The notes under the pieces were generated by a model, which was given only the letters and a program-made list of their open reading frames with translations, was not told where the DNA came from and made no database searches. A stretch of 64,000 bases of DNA from contig OX638370.1 in NCBI GenBank assembly GCA_951812925.1, forward strand, positions 108,700,897-108,764,896. The letters are read 5' to 3'. Both the position numbers and the translations under genes were made by a program. Origin of the DNA: Calliopum simillimum (Eukaryota > Arthropoda > Insecta > Diptera > Lauxaniidae). Numbering within the stretch: the stretch's first letter is position 1; every line of letters starts with the position of its first letter. Below are positions 1-11,848 of this stretch, in pieces.

Positions 1-1748
1 ATTTTTCGCTTTTTATTTTTTGTTGCAACACAACAGAAACTGCAAAAGTGCAATGGAGAAATTTGTTAGGCATAGAAAGGCAACATCTACCTACCACCTA
101 CCGAAGAATTTCAAAAAGTTGCTTTTGCTGACAACAAAACTGGTTGCTGAATGCTATGCTGCTGATGATGTTGATTGTGTGGAATGTGTGGCATTAGACG
201 CGCTGTGCGCTGCCTAGTCATCGGCACACGATGCAATTTTAATGAAAGTCAAGGCTGCACAATAAAAAAAATTAATTTTGTATGCAAAATAAGTAGCAGT
301 AGCGGTAGCAGGCAGTAGTTATTGGTAGTTAGAGTCGTTAAATTATGTAGCATTTGAATTAATTGAGTGATTAATGACACATTTGAAAAAAAACTTGCGC
401 AAGTGACACCTAAACGAAGAAGACGATAAAATGAAAAAAAAATGTATGGCACTTAATAATTGGCCATGAGACCATGTGTAAACAATTTTTCGTTTGCCAA
501 TTATTTTTCTTTAGTGCGTTTCTACATAATCAGTAGACACTTTTTACTTATAAGAATATAATGTTGCTAAAAACAAAATGTCATTCGTAGTTCCCTCAGG
601 GAACGTCTTAAAACAACTAATGCCCGGATACACAGTCATTAGTTAACCAATGACAAGGGCTTAACCAACAACATTTTATTTTCAGTCATTAGCTCACCAT
701 TAGTTAAGCCCCCAAATTTCATTGGTTAACCATTAGTCACCAACAGCTGATGCTGAAGAAATAGAATTCACATAAGTTTTGTGAAAGTTCTCACTCAGGG
801 AAAAATTGCATTGTAAAATCAACTACTTTACTTTTGAGTCAATGTCAAAAATTAGTTGTAAAGTTCAAACAAAATACGACAACGTGACGTACATGGTTAG
901 ATCTTGTTCTTCTTTTCATGCCTTCTTACCATGTAATACGTCACGAAAAAATGTAAATAAGAACAAGAGTGTCGCAATATTTGGAAAGTTCAACGAAAAC
1001 ATGTGCGTGTGTGGTGCCGAAAAAAAAAGTAAAATGGATAATACCGACGAGTATGAGAAAGCTAAATGCCTAAATATAACAATAGAAGAAAAGTCGATCC
1101 GGACGATGAACTTCAGGAACTTTTAAAAGAAATAAAAAAAAAACAAATAAAACATGTAATAAAACATGTAATAAAACAAATAAAAATGCATTTGAACCTG
1201 CAGCGAATGTTTTTTAAATCAAAAGAAAATTTTCTTTGAATCAAACTCAAATGTTTGTTAAATCAAAAGAAAATTTTATTTGATTTGAATACTAATTGCA
1301 TTCAATTTAATAACTTTAAATCAATAGGTTTTCACAGTCAATTCAAATAATTTCACCTTCGGCGCTAAATCGTTTATGATATCTATTGAATCAACAGTGA
1401 AAGTTGTCGTTTTTCCCCTGAATGCTGAAAATGGCAGAATAAGTTTTCGCGAGGGTTAGAGGCACTATCGAAACAGGAAAGTAGTTTATGTCAAAACATC
1501 AGTTGTTAATGCTTTGACACTCCCTGTTATCTGTTCTACCTCTAACGCAATTTTCGGTAAAGTGTTTGCTAAAAATAACGTAAGGAGTGAAAAGGATAAG
1601 AGGGGTTTGTCGACAGATTATTGCTTGATTGAAAAATATGCTTTGCAATAGTGATAGTCACACTCTCCCCAGCCAGAGATTATATTAAAGTAACTGCATT
1701 TAGAGTTGCCCAAGGCAATGTTTCTCTTATATAATAATTCCACCACCG
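1..1748. other. Intergenic, no gene seen
   Basis: AT-rich DNA with only short ORFs that show no recognisable domain or splice partner. An imperfect inverted repeat lies at about 634-750: CATTAGTTAACCAATGAC on one side and an inverted ATTGGTTAACCATTAGT on the other, which looks like a short decayed MITE. Nothing else is supported. Confidence 0.6.
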
Positions 1749-2783
1749 CACAGTGCGAAATTTTCAGAGTCTAGCGGAACTTAATTCATATCTCAGCACA
1801 TATAGCAGTTATAGTTATGAAACTTAATACTTGGATATATATTTAATTGGCAAAACACCATGCAAAAATTAAGGGGGATCAGACAAGGGGTTATTATACC
1901 CCCCATATACGGAAATCCTTAAAACGTTGTATTTCTGCTCCCATACCAGATATCGCTATGAAACTTGATAGATATAACCATTTTCTTATCAAAACACCAT
2001 TAAAAATGAAGGGGGTAACCAAAGGGGTATTTGCTGTTTCTTGCATTTTTATTCAGAAATGCTTCTAAATTTCGAGAGGATTCCCTCTATCCATTTTGTA
2101 TATTATAAACTAGCGTACGAATAGTTACCTTAAAACTATAGAGAGTGTCAGATGTTAGTGTTGGTGAGCCTATTTTTTCCAAAACAAAACCAACGATGGC
2201 GTCCGATGTCGGTTTTTCATGAAATTTCGGTGTTATATGAAATTTCCAAAGACATTCTGGAAAAGTTTAAAAGAGGATCGCAAAATATCGCAGAAGATGT
2301 TTTGTGTTTCGAGTAAAGGATAAACCTACCTTTAAAATTTTGTAAGTTTCAAAATGGCAATTTGTGGTAACACCTTTTAAAGTTGAAAATGTAAATCTTA
2401 TGAACTTCTTAAAAAGCACAATTTTCATAAACAAATCACACACGAGTAAGAAAAGATTCTGCAATTATTTGAATGCCAGTAAGTGACAATTTTATTAAAA
2501 AATAAATGAAAAAATTTTCGCGTCCTACCGACTTACCGTTTTTATGTACCAATCTATAAACTAAAACAAATCGAAAAGCTTTCTATAGTCAAAAAGTATG
2601 AATGAATAAGTAATGCAAGTTTCAGGTGCATTTTGCAGTTGTTTCGTAGGGTTATTTACCAAACTGAGTATGAGGTTTTTGAGGTCTGATATTAAGCTAC
2701 CGAAATTACTAATAATCTGATGCGTTTTATGTATTTCAAAAATTGAATAAAGTTCCGCTAAACCTCCCAAATTTCTTACTGTG
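1749..2783. mobile_element. Candidate non-autonomous hAT-like element
   Basis: The ends form an inverted repeat of about 40 bases. The left begins CACAGTGCGAAATTTTCAGA, and the right, read in reverse, begins CACAGTAAGAAATTTGGG. Both continue into a shared GCGGAACTT(A/T)ATTCA block. Flanking 8-mers CACCACCG and CACCGCCT are only partly alike, so an 8-bp target duplication is possible but eroded. Inside, a unit of about 140 bases is repeated (near 1810 and 1950; CAAAACACCAT followed by a GGGGG tract). No transposase is present. The hAT assignment rests on terminus style only. Confidence 0.45.
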
Positions 2784-3611
2784 CACCGCCTGCTAACTAT
2801 CAACATGAATATGCAATCGTCACACAGTACCGGATTCATAACCAAACAAAATCTGAGCTAAATGATCGTGTTTTCATTTCAGAACTACAATTTTTTTTTT
2901 TTGCAACAATTTAATTTTAATTTTTATTTTAATTTCTCTCTAATGGTTCACTGTACGCTCGAACTGCATGGAGGTGCCCCATGGATGTTATGTAATGTAA
3001 TATAGACGAGTGCCTACTAATGGTTTTGGTACGGCAGTGAATGAGTTCTTTTCGTGCTGGTTTGGTGAAAATGGTTTTGTCTGTTTATCTCATGTTGCTG
3101 GTAAACAAAAAGGTTGTTGCCCTTTTTGCTACAACAACGCTATGAAAGGAACTGGGAACAACGATTGTTCGTTCGCACATCGGAATACTGGTGGCTTTCG
3201 CTTTGAGTTCTTGTTTGTTTATTACCTACTGCATTGCAAATATTTCAACAAATAATTAACACTTTTTAGCTACGAGTACTTAAAAATATAATTACGCTTT
3301 AAGCTAGAGCCTAAGATTATAACGAATGCTAAAGATATTTTTGTATGCCAATCAATAGCATACGCTAGATGATAGAAAAAAGATGAAAATCAGTTCTACA
3401 AATGGTACCCACTAAATGTAGAAAATCCTTCCTTAACATTGGACTGGAAGATGTAGGAAACATGCACTGTATAAGAACAATTCTCCTTTAATCGTTACCA
3501 ATATGATTCGTCAAAATTAAATGAAAAACGATAGTTTCCGGGAAATTAAGGAAATGAGAATGAAATATTTTTGAATAAATGAAAATTAGTTAATATCGAA
3601 AGTGTATTACA

Positions 3612-3680
3612 ATGCTAGAACCAGGGGTCGAACCCCAGACCTCTGGATTGTAAGCACAATACACTACCATAAGGGTGTAT
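3612..3680 (-). repeat. tRNA-like fragment (pseudo-tRNA or SINE head)
   Basis: On the minus strand a T-arm-like hairpin with a B-box-like GGTTCGACCC sits between complementary GGGG/CCCC arms. It is preceded by an anticodon-arm-like segment (GTGCTTACAATCC) and a weak A-box-like TGGTAGTGT. The acceptor stem does not pair with the upstream bases and the anticodon stem is degenerate. It is therefore not a working tRNA and is more likely a pseudogene or the head of a tRNA-derived SINE. Confidence 0.4.
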
Positions 3681-5042
3681 TGTGGAACAATCAATGCATT
3701 TAATTGATCAGATTCATTTTAGCTGTTGGAAATGTATATTTCAGGAATCCTGTTTAATGAGTCACTTATTTTAACTTGAAAATATACAAAAAAAAAAATG
3801 TAAAGCTAACTGAAATGATTAATAAAGACAGGATGTAAAACCACTTGAGTGCTCAATTTTCAGGAATTTTATTTCAAATTAAATTTAACTAACCAAAAAC
3901 ACAAGAATCACTCAAGATTAATCGTATCGTATAAAATTATGCGTGCGCATGCGCAAACGTGGACAATTACTTGTAAAACATCTGCCGTCGGCGCAAAAGA
4001 GAGATACCGATATTTTAAATGACGATCACCTGCAGATAAGTACAGTACAATGATAACAAAGACGACAACGGCAAAAACACACAGTAGAAATTGAAAACCA
4101 CGCAAGATCAAATCCAAGATACCAAAAGTAAGGCGAGAGAATGCACTCGAAAAAGGATATGTGCCACACAAAAAATGCGTAAATGGGAGCTGATCGATGT
4201 TGCAACATAAAGTGGCTGCCTAAAATTATGGATAGCATAATTATTCAATTAGAAAGGTTTGATGAAACTATGCGATAACGGAAGATCAGAGATAAACCGA
4301 AAATAAGTAGTTTAATTTTAGCAGCTGCCATCTTAGAAAATTCTCTATACTTCCAAGGTGAAATCGCACAATATTTTGAAAGGTTGAGGATCAACGTATG
4401 TGGTAAGAATTTAAGGTTACCTGAAATAGTGTGATTGCATAACCAGACAGAAAAAGCAAAAAGGAAGCAATTTAAAACAGTGCTCTGTATCATAAAAACA
4501 TACCCTTTAGCTATAATCTTGAAGCAAATTTGTATGCACATACTCGTATGCGAGTGTAGAAAGGATGTACAACAGATGACGTTTAATTTGAGGTAAACAA
4601 AATTATGTTGCGTGCCACAGGCAAAAAGATCATGCATCCACACTACACATATTAACATGTTCCTTTTGTAAAACATAGAAGGCAGAAATAAACGAAAATA
4701 AGTAGAAAGAAACCAAATCTCCTTGTGCCAAATATTAATCTTTTTGATTTTTAACACACCATGAAGATATACGAGTACATACTTAATTGTTCCCCTCAAT
4801 TTTGGCATCTTTTTGAATTTATGCGTAGTTTTCGGCAAAGTTCTGTTCCACTTTTGCTATGTAGGTCATGTATTTTAATTTACAAAACTTATACATCCGA
4901 ATAAATCAACTTAAGGCATGAATTTCCTGTTCCATTGCATAATTGTAGTGAACTAAACTGTTTTAAACTTTAGAATTGTTTTCAATTCATACGCTAGAGA
5001 TAACAATAAGAAAATCCTTATTTTAGCGAATTTAAATAAATG

Positions 5043-5220
5043 AAAAGTGGGCGTAGCTGAATAAGTGCCACGCCTACTTTTTCAAGATTATATTATTCAT
5101 AACATTATGTCTCCCAAATTTAATAAAGCTATTTTGAAGAAATTTGATAGGTACACGCCGAACATTAGTATCATACGCTGATAAAGTGGGCGTTATCAGA
5201 TAAGTGTTACGCCCACTTTT
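5043..5220. repeat. Tandem pair of GTGGGCGT hairpins
   Basis: Two short palindromes lie about 141 bases apart: AAGTGGGCGTAGC...CACGCCTACTTT near 5045, and AAAGTGGGCGT...ACGCCCACTTT near 5184, the latter with an 11-bp perfect stem. Each is followed by a GTACACGCCGA motif, which shows that a unit of roughly 140 bases was duplicated. Confidence 0.6.
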
Positions 5221-5718
5221 CAAATGTTAGTTTTTTCTTCCTCTACTTGTACTGAGTTGTACGCATATATTTTTTTACTGTAGCAATAAAACTGAAAATT
5301 TCAGATAAAAAGTTTCTGTACACGCCGACTCGACAAGCAATAAATAAATACTTCAGGTCTTAAAAGCAAAATATCTAGTTGAGATACAAAATGTCATTAA
5401 ATCATGAGTTTCGCCAAAAACTCTTTTTCGCAGACTTCACTGTGTGGTTTCGAGAGTATGACCTATCCAGCGCCAAGTAAAGTTCTTTTATTTGCATCTC
5501 AGAAGTGCAACCAGGAAATTTTAAAGTTTTTTGCCATTGCGCTTTAAAAATATTGGAAAATGATCAGTTCCATCTTAGCGGGTGCCCCGGAGCTTTGAGC
5601 ACTGCAGGATTTTGCATTCGGTAGTTGGCATTTCTTGTCGTCAAAGTTAGGAATGTTGATTTGCTAACACAAAATGTATGCATTCACCACATCTAGGTCA
5701 AGTAAATGAGTAAACAAC

Positions 5719-6432
5719 CCTTATGCCGCGTCTAGATTCTAATGGATTAATATGGATAAAGAAAGTGTCCATTTGAATCTATTTGGATCCATACTACCTA
5801 GAACGCGAAACCTCTGGGTTGAATACCAATCCATTTTAATCGATTTCAATCTAATGGATTGAAATGGATTTGAAAAATAAAAAATTAACTTGTTATTCCA
5901 GCAATGTTTTCACTTTAAAAATGGCATTTACTTGATGTTTATAAAGTGCAGTAACAAAACAGGTTTACATAAACTTAAATACTTAATTGCAGCTGGATTA
6001 AAACGGATTAGACTGGATTGACATTGATCGCGCTTTTTCTCTAAGTTCATTCTTGGATTGAAAAAGACTCAAATTGCGTATATGGTACACAATTTTGAAT
6101 CAAAATCTGGATCCAGAAAGATTGATGGACTACGTCTATTTGAAACCATTCCAATCTTTCGCAACAATCCATATTCAACGGATTTAAATGAATTGATCCG
6201 ATTCTGAATCCAAATCTTTCCGAGAAATCTGGTTCACAATTCTGGATCAGAATATGAATTCAGATAGATAAATAGATTGCGTCTTATTTCATCCATTTCA
6301 ATCCTTTGTAACAATCAATATTCCCTGGATTTAAATGGATTGATCCGATTATAAATCTAAATCTATCCGAGAAATCTGGATCAGAATGGATTGTTAAAAT
6401 TTAATCTATTTTAATCCAGACGCAGCACAAGG
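5719..6432. mobile_element. Non-autonomous inverted-repeat element
   Basis: The left end reads CTTATGCCGCGTCTAGATT and is matched in inverse by the right end, ending in CCAGACGCAGCACAAG. The interior is built from many degenerate copies, in both orientations, of GGATTGAAATGGAT/ATCCATTTCAATCC-type words, so the whole unit can fold into a branched hairpin. No coding capacity is seen. The superfamily is unknown. Confidence 0.5.
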
Positions 6433-6982
6433 GAAGCGATTGGTAAGTTTGATAGACTTCATCCGAATTTCTGCCACCTGGTTCTATATATACTTCAGAA
6501 TTGTTACAAAAGCCAATAGAATCGCTCAAAACGATGGAGATGCAATTCAAACAATGACGCAGTCCTTCCACTTGGACTTAAACCAATCTCTGCAACAAAT
6601 CAGATTCTGGCGTTCCTATTTCTATCAGATTCTGACATTCCTATTGTTTGATCAATCGCCATATTCACTTCCTAGTTCAGTAGGAGGTCTGGATCACCAA
6701 CATTTTCATCGTCATCTTTATCTACCGTTCCATCACCGTTTTGTAACCAAAGTCCACCGTTTCTAACATTGGCCGTGTTTTTTTTTTTTTTTTTTTTTTG
6801 ACGCGTATTTACAATTGTGCTAATTTTTAAATTGCAATAACTTATGAACGGTGAGTCGTACGATAAAAAGTCCAAGGGTCTTTTTCAGGGAGAACCACAT
6901 ACTCTACAAATAATTTAAATCTTTTGTAAAAAAAAAAATAATTATTTTGTAGTTATTCAAAAAAAAGTGATTTTTGGCCGTT
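6433..6982. other. Intergenic, no gene seen
   Basis: Contains a 21-base T run near 6779. Near 6850 (GGTGAGTCGTACGATAAAAAGT) it carries a fragment of a dispersed family also seen near 13.8, 29.7 and 36.1 kb. The ORF from 6440 has no recognisable domain. Confidence 0.5.
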
Positions 6983-7108
6983 TAGGGGCTGCCCATAAAC
7001 TCCGTGACGCTTCTAGGGGGGGAGGGGGTTCGAGCAAGCGTCACTTTTTGTCACGGGGGAGGGGGGAGGTCCAGCAAGCGTCACGAGACGGAGTTTAAAA
7101 TAACCCAT
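6983..7108. repeat. Short G-rich MITE fragment
   Basis: A G-rich core with repeated GCGTCAC words is flanked by imperfect inverted ends (CCATAAACTCCGTGACGC and an inverted TAAACTCCGTCTCGTGACGC). A related fragment with the same GTGACGCT-GGGGGGG-GCGTCACTTTT structure lies at about 10200-10265. Confidence 0.5.
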
Positions 7109-7684
7109 TTTTCAGAAGAAAAAATTAAAAATTAAACTTAAGTTATTCAATGGTATAAGAACATCTAATTTTCTTAATTTTTTACGATTTGGTTGTCAGA
7201 GAAGTGTTGTTATTTGATTTAAAATGCCGTTTTGACTCTACGAACTTCGAATCAACAATCGCAATCTTTTAAATTCAATAATAGTACTTTCGTAGTTCTT
7301 ACGACTATCGAATCTACAGTGTATTCAGTGTTCGGCCTGATTATAAAAATAAATGTACAAAATATACAAACAAGAATGTTAGTGTATATGTATAAAGAGA
7401 AATTCGAATCTGTGTTTAATGTAACTCAATCATTTCAATTCTCTAAATTTTTATAAAAGCACTGAGTTTGTCACAGTTTTGAGAAATTTAAAACAAAAGT
7501 AAACTTTAAATTTTGGTGAAGAAATTGGCTTAAGGGGTCATTCAGAATTAATTTGTAAGTTTGGCAAAATTTAGCTTCATTGGTTAAGGTTATACCTTCA
7601 TCCCTTGCCCGAACATTTAAGTTTTTTTATTGAAAAATTTGTAAAAAAAAATGTAATGCTTTCCTTTTTAATTTACGTTAGTTA
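7109..7684. other. Intergenic, no gene seen
   Basis: AT-rich sequence between two repeats. Nothing supported on either strand. Confidence 0.5.
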
Positions 7685-8603
7685 TTGGGTGTTGGAATTA
7701 ATTTTAAAGGTTTTTTTTCGGTTTTTGAGCATTTATTTAGAAACAACGGTACAATGTATATTATTCAAAGTATTGTCCATCGTTAGCTACAACATTTTCC
7801 CATCTTTCTGGCAGCATATGGATTCCGCGCCGGAAGAACGACTCGTCTTTTGAGGCAATCCACGAATCGACCCATTTTTTGGTATCCTCGTAAAAAGTGA
7901 AGCGCTGTTCAGCCAAGTCATGCGTCATCGATCTGAATAGGTGGTAGTCGGAAGGGGCTATGTCTGGGCTATAAGGCGGGTGGGGTAGCACATCCCAATT
8001 CAGCGCCTCCAACGTTTTCTTGACGGTTCTTGCAACATGTGGCCGTGCGTTGTCATGTTGAAAAACCTCTTTGTCATGTCTTTTGGCATATTCCGGCCGT
8101 TTAACCTTTAATGCTCGGCTCAATTGTTGTTGGTAGCGTTCCCCAGTGATGATTTCGTTAGGTTTTAGCAGCTCATAGTACACGACACCCTTCTGATCCC
8201 ACCAAATACACAGCATAAACTTGGCGCCATGAATATTCGGCTTGGCCGTCGATGTTGATGCATGGCCGGGTGGTCCCCACGATTTTATTCGCTTAAGATT
8301 ATCGTAACGGATCCACTTTTCATCGCCAGTGCTTCATCGTTGTGCTTCAACCGCTTTTTTCTTCAAATGGAAGCACAAAAGTAAACCTTCCCGCAAATTG
8401 CGTTTTGTTGGAACGAAAGTCGACATGTTCACAGAGAAAAAAATATACTTATGTTGTTTACACTTCAGTGGAATGACACATACTGAAAAATGAAGCTTAG
8501 ACAATGTGCTTTGAAATGAATATAGTCACAGGTGTGCCCGATGCGATCTATTGATAGTAACGCCATCTCTTAGAAAACCTTTAAAACTAATTCCAACACC
8601 CAT
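7685..8603 (-). mobile_element. Internally deleted mariner (DD34D) element
   Basis: Inverted ends TTGGGTGTTGGAATTAATTT and CTAATTCCAACACCCAT sit inside a TA target duplication (7683-7684 and 8604-8605). The transposase runs on the minus strand. A normal start is at 8426 (MSTFVPTKRNLREG...). After about 30 codons the sequence jumps, near 8330-8345, past an in-frame stop into the catalytic domain (TGDEKW, then open to 7761). The catalytic core keeps D in TGDEKW, D in QHDNARPH and D in PDIAPSD. The last two are 34 residues apart, the classic mariner DD34D spacing. Most of the N-terminal helix-turn-helix region (over 100 codons) is missing, so the 919-bp copy cannot make a working enzyme but keeps both ends and could be mobilised in trans. 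Confidence 0.88.
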
Positions 8604-9011
8604 TATTAGAAAGTGAACGAATGATATCTTTTTAAAGTGTTTTTAACTTAATTTTGTGAGCTTTTTAATTGTTAAGTTTAATTTCATGGAACTTCATATA
8701 ATATAATTGAAAACGAGGTCTAAAAATAAGAACGCTACATGAGTTCCGCGTGAAGTTTTCATAAATTTCGGTGCAACTGAAAGGACTTTTTTATATATGA
8801 TTCTTAATTGCTACATCTACATTCTGCGTACTCTTCCACAGTATAATTCAATTTGATGCAACTTCATCAATTTAGTCGGAATAGAGGCTTTATCAATAAG
8901 GTTGAATTAAAGTACGGAAATAAACACTAACTTTAATGATTGATTACCCACTGACTTTAAATTACAATTTTAAAAATATTAGTTCTGTAATTTTTATATA
9001 CAAAAATAATA
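8604..9011. other. Spacer between two mariner copies
   Basis: About 400 bases of AT-rich sequence with no ORF or repeat that I can support. Confidence 0.5.
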
Positions 9012-9742
9012 CGAGGGTTGCCTTTTATGTTTCGGGATTGGACAACACTAATGTCAATAGCTAAAATCTGGCAACACCATAATAAAGTTTGACATTTTTT
9101 AGCATAAACGTACTCACAACGTTTTGATGTACAAGTGCTGTTTGTTTTGTTTACAGTGAGCTAAGAAAATCAATTTTTCCATTGAAAATTTAAGCAATGG
9201 ATAAATTATGGGGTTTCCAACGAGAACAAACCTTTTTTACGGCCAGGTGTTCATGCAATATTGAAAGTATGCTGGTCCCACTAATGCCTAAGGTTGTCTC
9301 GATCTCACATGACGATCTTGCAATATCAGTTGGCGCACAGCATCAATGGTTTCCGGAACAACAACTGATTTTGGACGATCTTCACGAAATTCGTCTTGGA
9401 GTGAGCGACGGCCACGATTGAATTCATTAAACCAGTTTTTCACAGTGCTATAAGATGGTGCTTCATCGCCATACAAAGGTTTAAGTTCATCGATGCACTC
9501 TTATCGTGATAATCCACGTCGAAAGTAGTGAAAATGATCGCACGAAAACGTTCACGAGTTAATTCCATTTTTTTGCCAAATTGATTTTTTCAAGTCACTG
9601 TAAGCAACACAAATGATGGTCGTACGTCAAAACGTTCTGAGTACGTTTATGCTAAAAAATGTCAAACTTTATTATGGTGTTGCCAGATTTTAGCTATTGA
9701 CATTAGTGTTGCCCAATCCCGAAATATAAAAGGCAACCTACG
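9012..9742 (-). mobile_element. Deleted mariner with long (~118 bp) inverted repeats
   Basis: Inverted repeats of roughly 118 bases with only a handful of mismatches (outer end CGAGGGTTGCCTTTTATGTT / CGTAGGTTGCCTTTTATATT) flank the unit, inside a TA duplication (9010-9011 and 9743-9744). The minus-strand remnant begins at a start near 9569 (MELTRERFRA). It carries a frameshift and a stop, then shows mariner HTH-type sequence (YGDEAPSYSTVKNWFNEFNR, 9470 downward) and ends near 9200 in a VCSRWKPHNL-like stretch. The whole catalytic domain is absent. The 7.7-kb mariner here has the opposite loss: catalytic part kept, DNA-binding part gone. The two are different mariner lineages. Confidence 0.82.
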
Positions 9743-9862
9743 TATAACAAAAAAACCGTCAGAAAGAAATTTTACCAGAAAAGAGGTCATTATCATAATA
9801 ATATAACCAAGTTCAAAATTCAATACCCGTCTAAAAGAAATGACAAAACTAGTGCAACTATA

Positions 9863-10052
9863 TCGAGCCTTAACCGCCAAAATGGCTTAACCGACAAAAA
9901 ACAAATTTAACAGCAGAACTTTTTCATTGTTGTGCAAAAGTCAAAATTGCTTTCGCTATAACTTCGTAATGGTACTTTTACAGTCATGAAATTTGAAAGA
10001 AACGGGAATCTGAAATCGTGTCGGTTAAGCCTTTTTGGCGGTTAGGGCTCGA
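9863..10052. repeat. TA-flanked hairpin MITE (TCGAGCC ends)
   Basis: Inverted ends TCGAGCCTTAACCGCCAAAA and TTTTTGGCGGTTAGGGCTCGA lie within a TA duplication (9861-9862, 10053-10054). The second half of each arm (GGCTTAACCGAC) also pairs, giving arms of about 34 bases. A partial second copy, inverted relative to this one, starts near 23565 inside the farnesyl diphosphate synthase intron. Confidence 0.8.
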
Positions 10053-10855
10053 TACATTAATATGAATATAAATAGAATCTTATGGGAATTTATTTTTTTC
10101 TGATATTTAGCATTGTACGTGAAAATACGTGCATATCAGTGTACTCATAAGGCAATTTAAGCAACTTTTGCACTGGTATATGCATAAAAAAAAATGTGGA
10201 CCCGGGGGGGGCTTAGTTACCGTCACATGACGCTAGGGGGGGTCTGGTCCAGCGTCACTTTTAGTCGTTCTTTCTACAGATTAGTTGAAGTAAGGTCATA
10301 TTTGGAAAAACCGCTTTTACTGCGGTGAAAGGGTGGGGTGGTGCACTTGACAAAGAATGTCACGTATGTATACTTTTCCATACCTGCTGCACCTTCATAA
10401 TTCAATGACAATGTTTATGGCAATCTGTCAAAATAAAAAAAAAAATGGAATCCTGACCTTGCTGTGCTATCTGTCAAAAAACTAGAAAATTTTAAGAAGT
10501 AGCAGAATTTGTTATCGCTGCAACCGGGGTAATTCAACCATGCTGCACCTTATTCTCCGCGTTACAAGCGGTGGGGAAATGTAGGTTATAAACATATATT
10601 TGAACACCCTGTCTATGCACTTCCACTCTAAATAACAAAACAAACAGGTCTACAACAAAATTTTGACAACTTCGACGTTGCGATGAAAATTTTCTGAATC
10701 AGCAATTAATCAGCTGCTGACAAAACGAAAATTTGGCGAGAAATTTAATTATACTATTTAAAAAATATATATAGCAAACAAAAACAAACAGCTAATTAAA
10801 CAACTAAACAGCAAAGTCACGTTTAACTAATACAAACACACGTGACCGGTGACCA
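10053..10855. other. Intergenic, probable promoter and 5' UTR of next gene
   Basis: Holds a fragment (10200-10265) related to the G-rich repeat at 6983. About 200 bases of AT-rich sequence before the ATG at 10856 probably contain the start region of the next transcript. No clear TATA box or initiator was picked out. Confidence 0.4.
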
Positions 10856-11802
10856 ATGAATGTGAACTCATTCCAACAATCGCTGAACGAGACGCTACAA
10901 GGATTTGCAATTTACTTGGAACAATTTGTAAGTGTTGGCATTAAAACTGCGCACGAAATACGCCACGAATTTGCTAAGGCAACAGAATCTTGGCGCAGTC
11001 CCATCGAATTCACTGAGCTGCAAGTGACGCTATTGAATGTGCTGCTCTGTCTGCTGGTGGGTACTTTGTTGTTGATTGCATATTCGTGGCGGGTGTACGG
11101 AAAGGTGATAACCGACAAATTTGTACGTCCAAGTAAGTAAAAAATAGACATGGAGGATAATATTTTTATTTTTAATATTAAAGGGGTTTGGGTTATACTT
11201 TTGATTACATTTTAGTTTTTTACACCTAAATGGAAAAAAAAAATCTGCCCATTATAAGTTGGACTTGCTCCCGAGGTTCATTTGACGAATTTAGATCAGT
11301 GTAAAACAAAAAAAAAAAGAGCAGTTATTGAAATATGTCAAATCACTTTTAGAGCAGATAACGTCAAATTTTTCAAAGAACGAGTTGAAGCAAATCGAAA
11401 TTGATTTTACGCTAAATTTCATTGTAAATTAAACAAATTTCAACTCTAGGTTTATCGTAAGAATTATAGTATAGACAGACGATAGCGTTAAAAATGTACT
11501 AATGCAAAGAAAGTAAGTAAACAGCTGATTTGTTTCTTTACTTTGTTCACTTTGATTTCATGCATTAACGCCACAGTCGATGCGTATTGAGATGAGGATA
11601 ATGCACACATTCGGATTAAGACTGCTGATGCGCATCAACGCTGTCGTCTATCAATGCTATTAGTAGCTTAGCTTTAAATCTTTCATATAAAACTGATGAA
11701 GTATTTTCTAAAATTCCCTAAGGTACTCTCAAAGAAATCGAGGAACTTAAGCTATCTGTGGCAAAACTAAAATTACCCAAGGAACATTCACCAAGAATTT
11801 AA
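10856..11802 (+). CDS. Small single-pass membrane protein (2 exons)
   Basis: Exons 10856-11132 and 11723-11802, joined at GTAAGT and CTAAG-type splice sites (phase 1), give about 118 residues. Residues 1-55 are polar and amphipathic. Residues ~57-77 (LLNVLLCLLVGTLLLIAY) form one clear transmembrane helix. The C-terminal tail is charged and predicted helical (TLKEIEELKLSVAKLKL). Without splicing the ORF would end two codons past the donor; the downstream exon restores a sensible tail. I do not recognise the family. The stop at 11802 lies only 46 bases before the UBXN6 start, so both may sit on one dicistronic transcript. The intron (11133-11722) carries a small hairpin MITE. The splice model is well supported by phase; the function is unknown. 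Confidence 0.75.
11474..11657. repeat. Hairpin MITE in intron
   Basis: Imperfect inverted ends (ATAGACAGACGATAGCGTT and AACGCTGTCGTCTAT) bracket about 180 bases inside the intron of the small membrane-protein gene. No coding capacity. Confidence 0.5.
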
Positions 11803-11848
11803 ACCGTATATAACATCAACAAGCAGCAGTTGCAACCAATAAGTTAAA

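Larger units (their letters stand above)
2784..5718. other. Intergenic, no gene seen
   Basis: Only small unsupported ORFs are present. The longest (about 197 codons, minus strand, 4245-4838) has no recognisable domain and AT-driven composition. The stretch includes a tRNA-like fragment (3612-3680) and a pair of tandem hairpins (5043-5220), listed separately. Confidence 0.55.

Noticed and set aside
4245..4838. 197-codon minus-strand ORF
   Set aside because: Longest non-repeat ORF outside genes, but no domain, no clear splice partners and AT-driven composition. Possible but unsupported.
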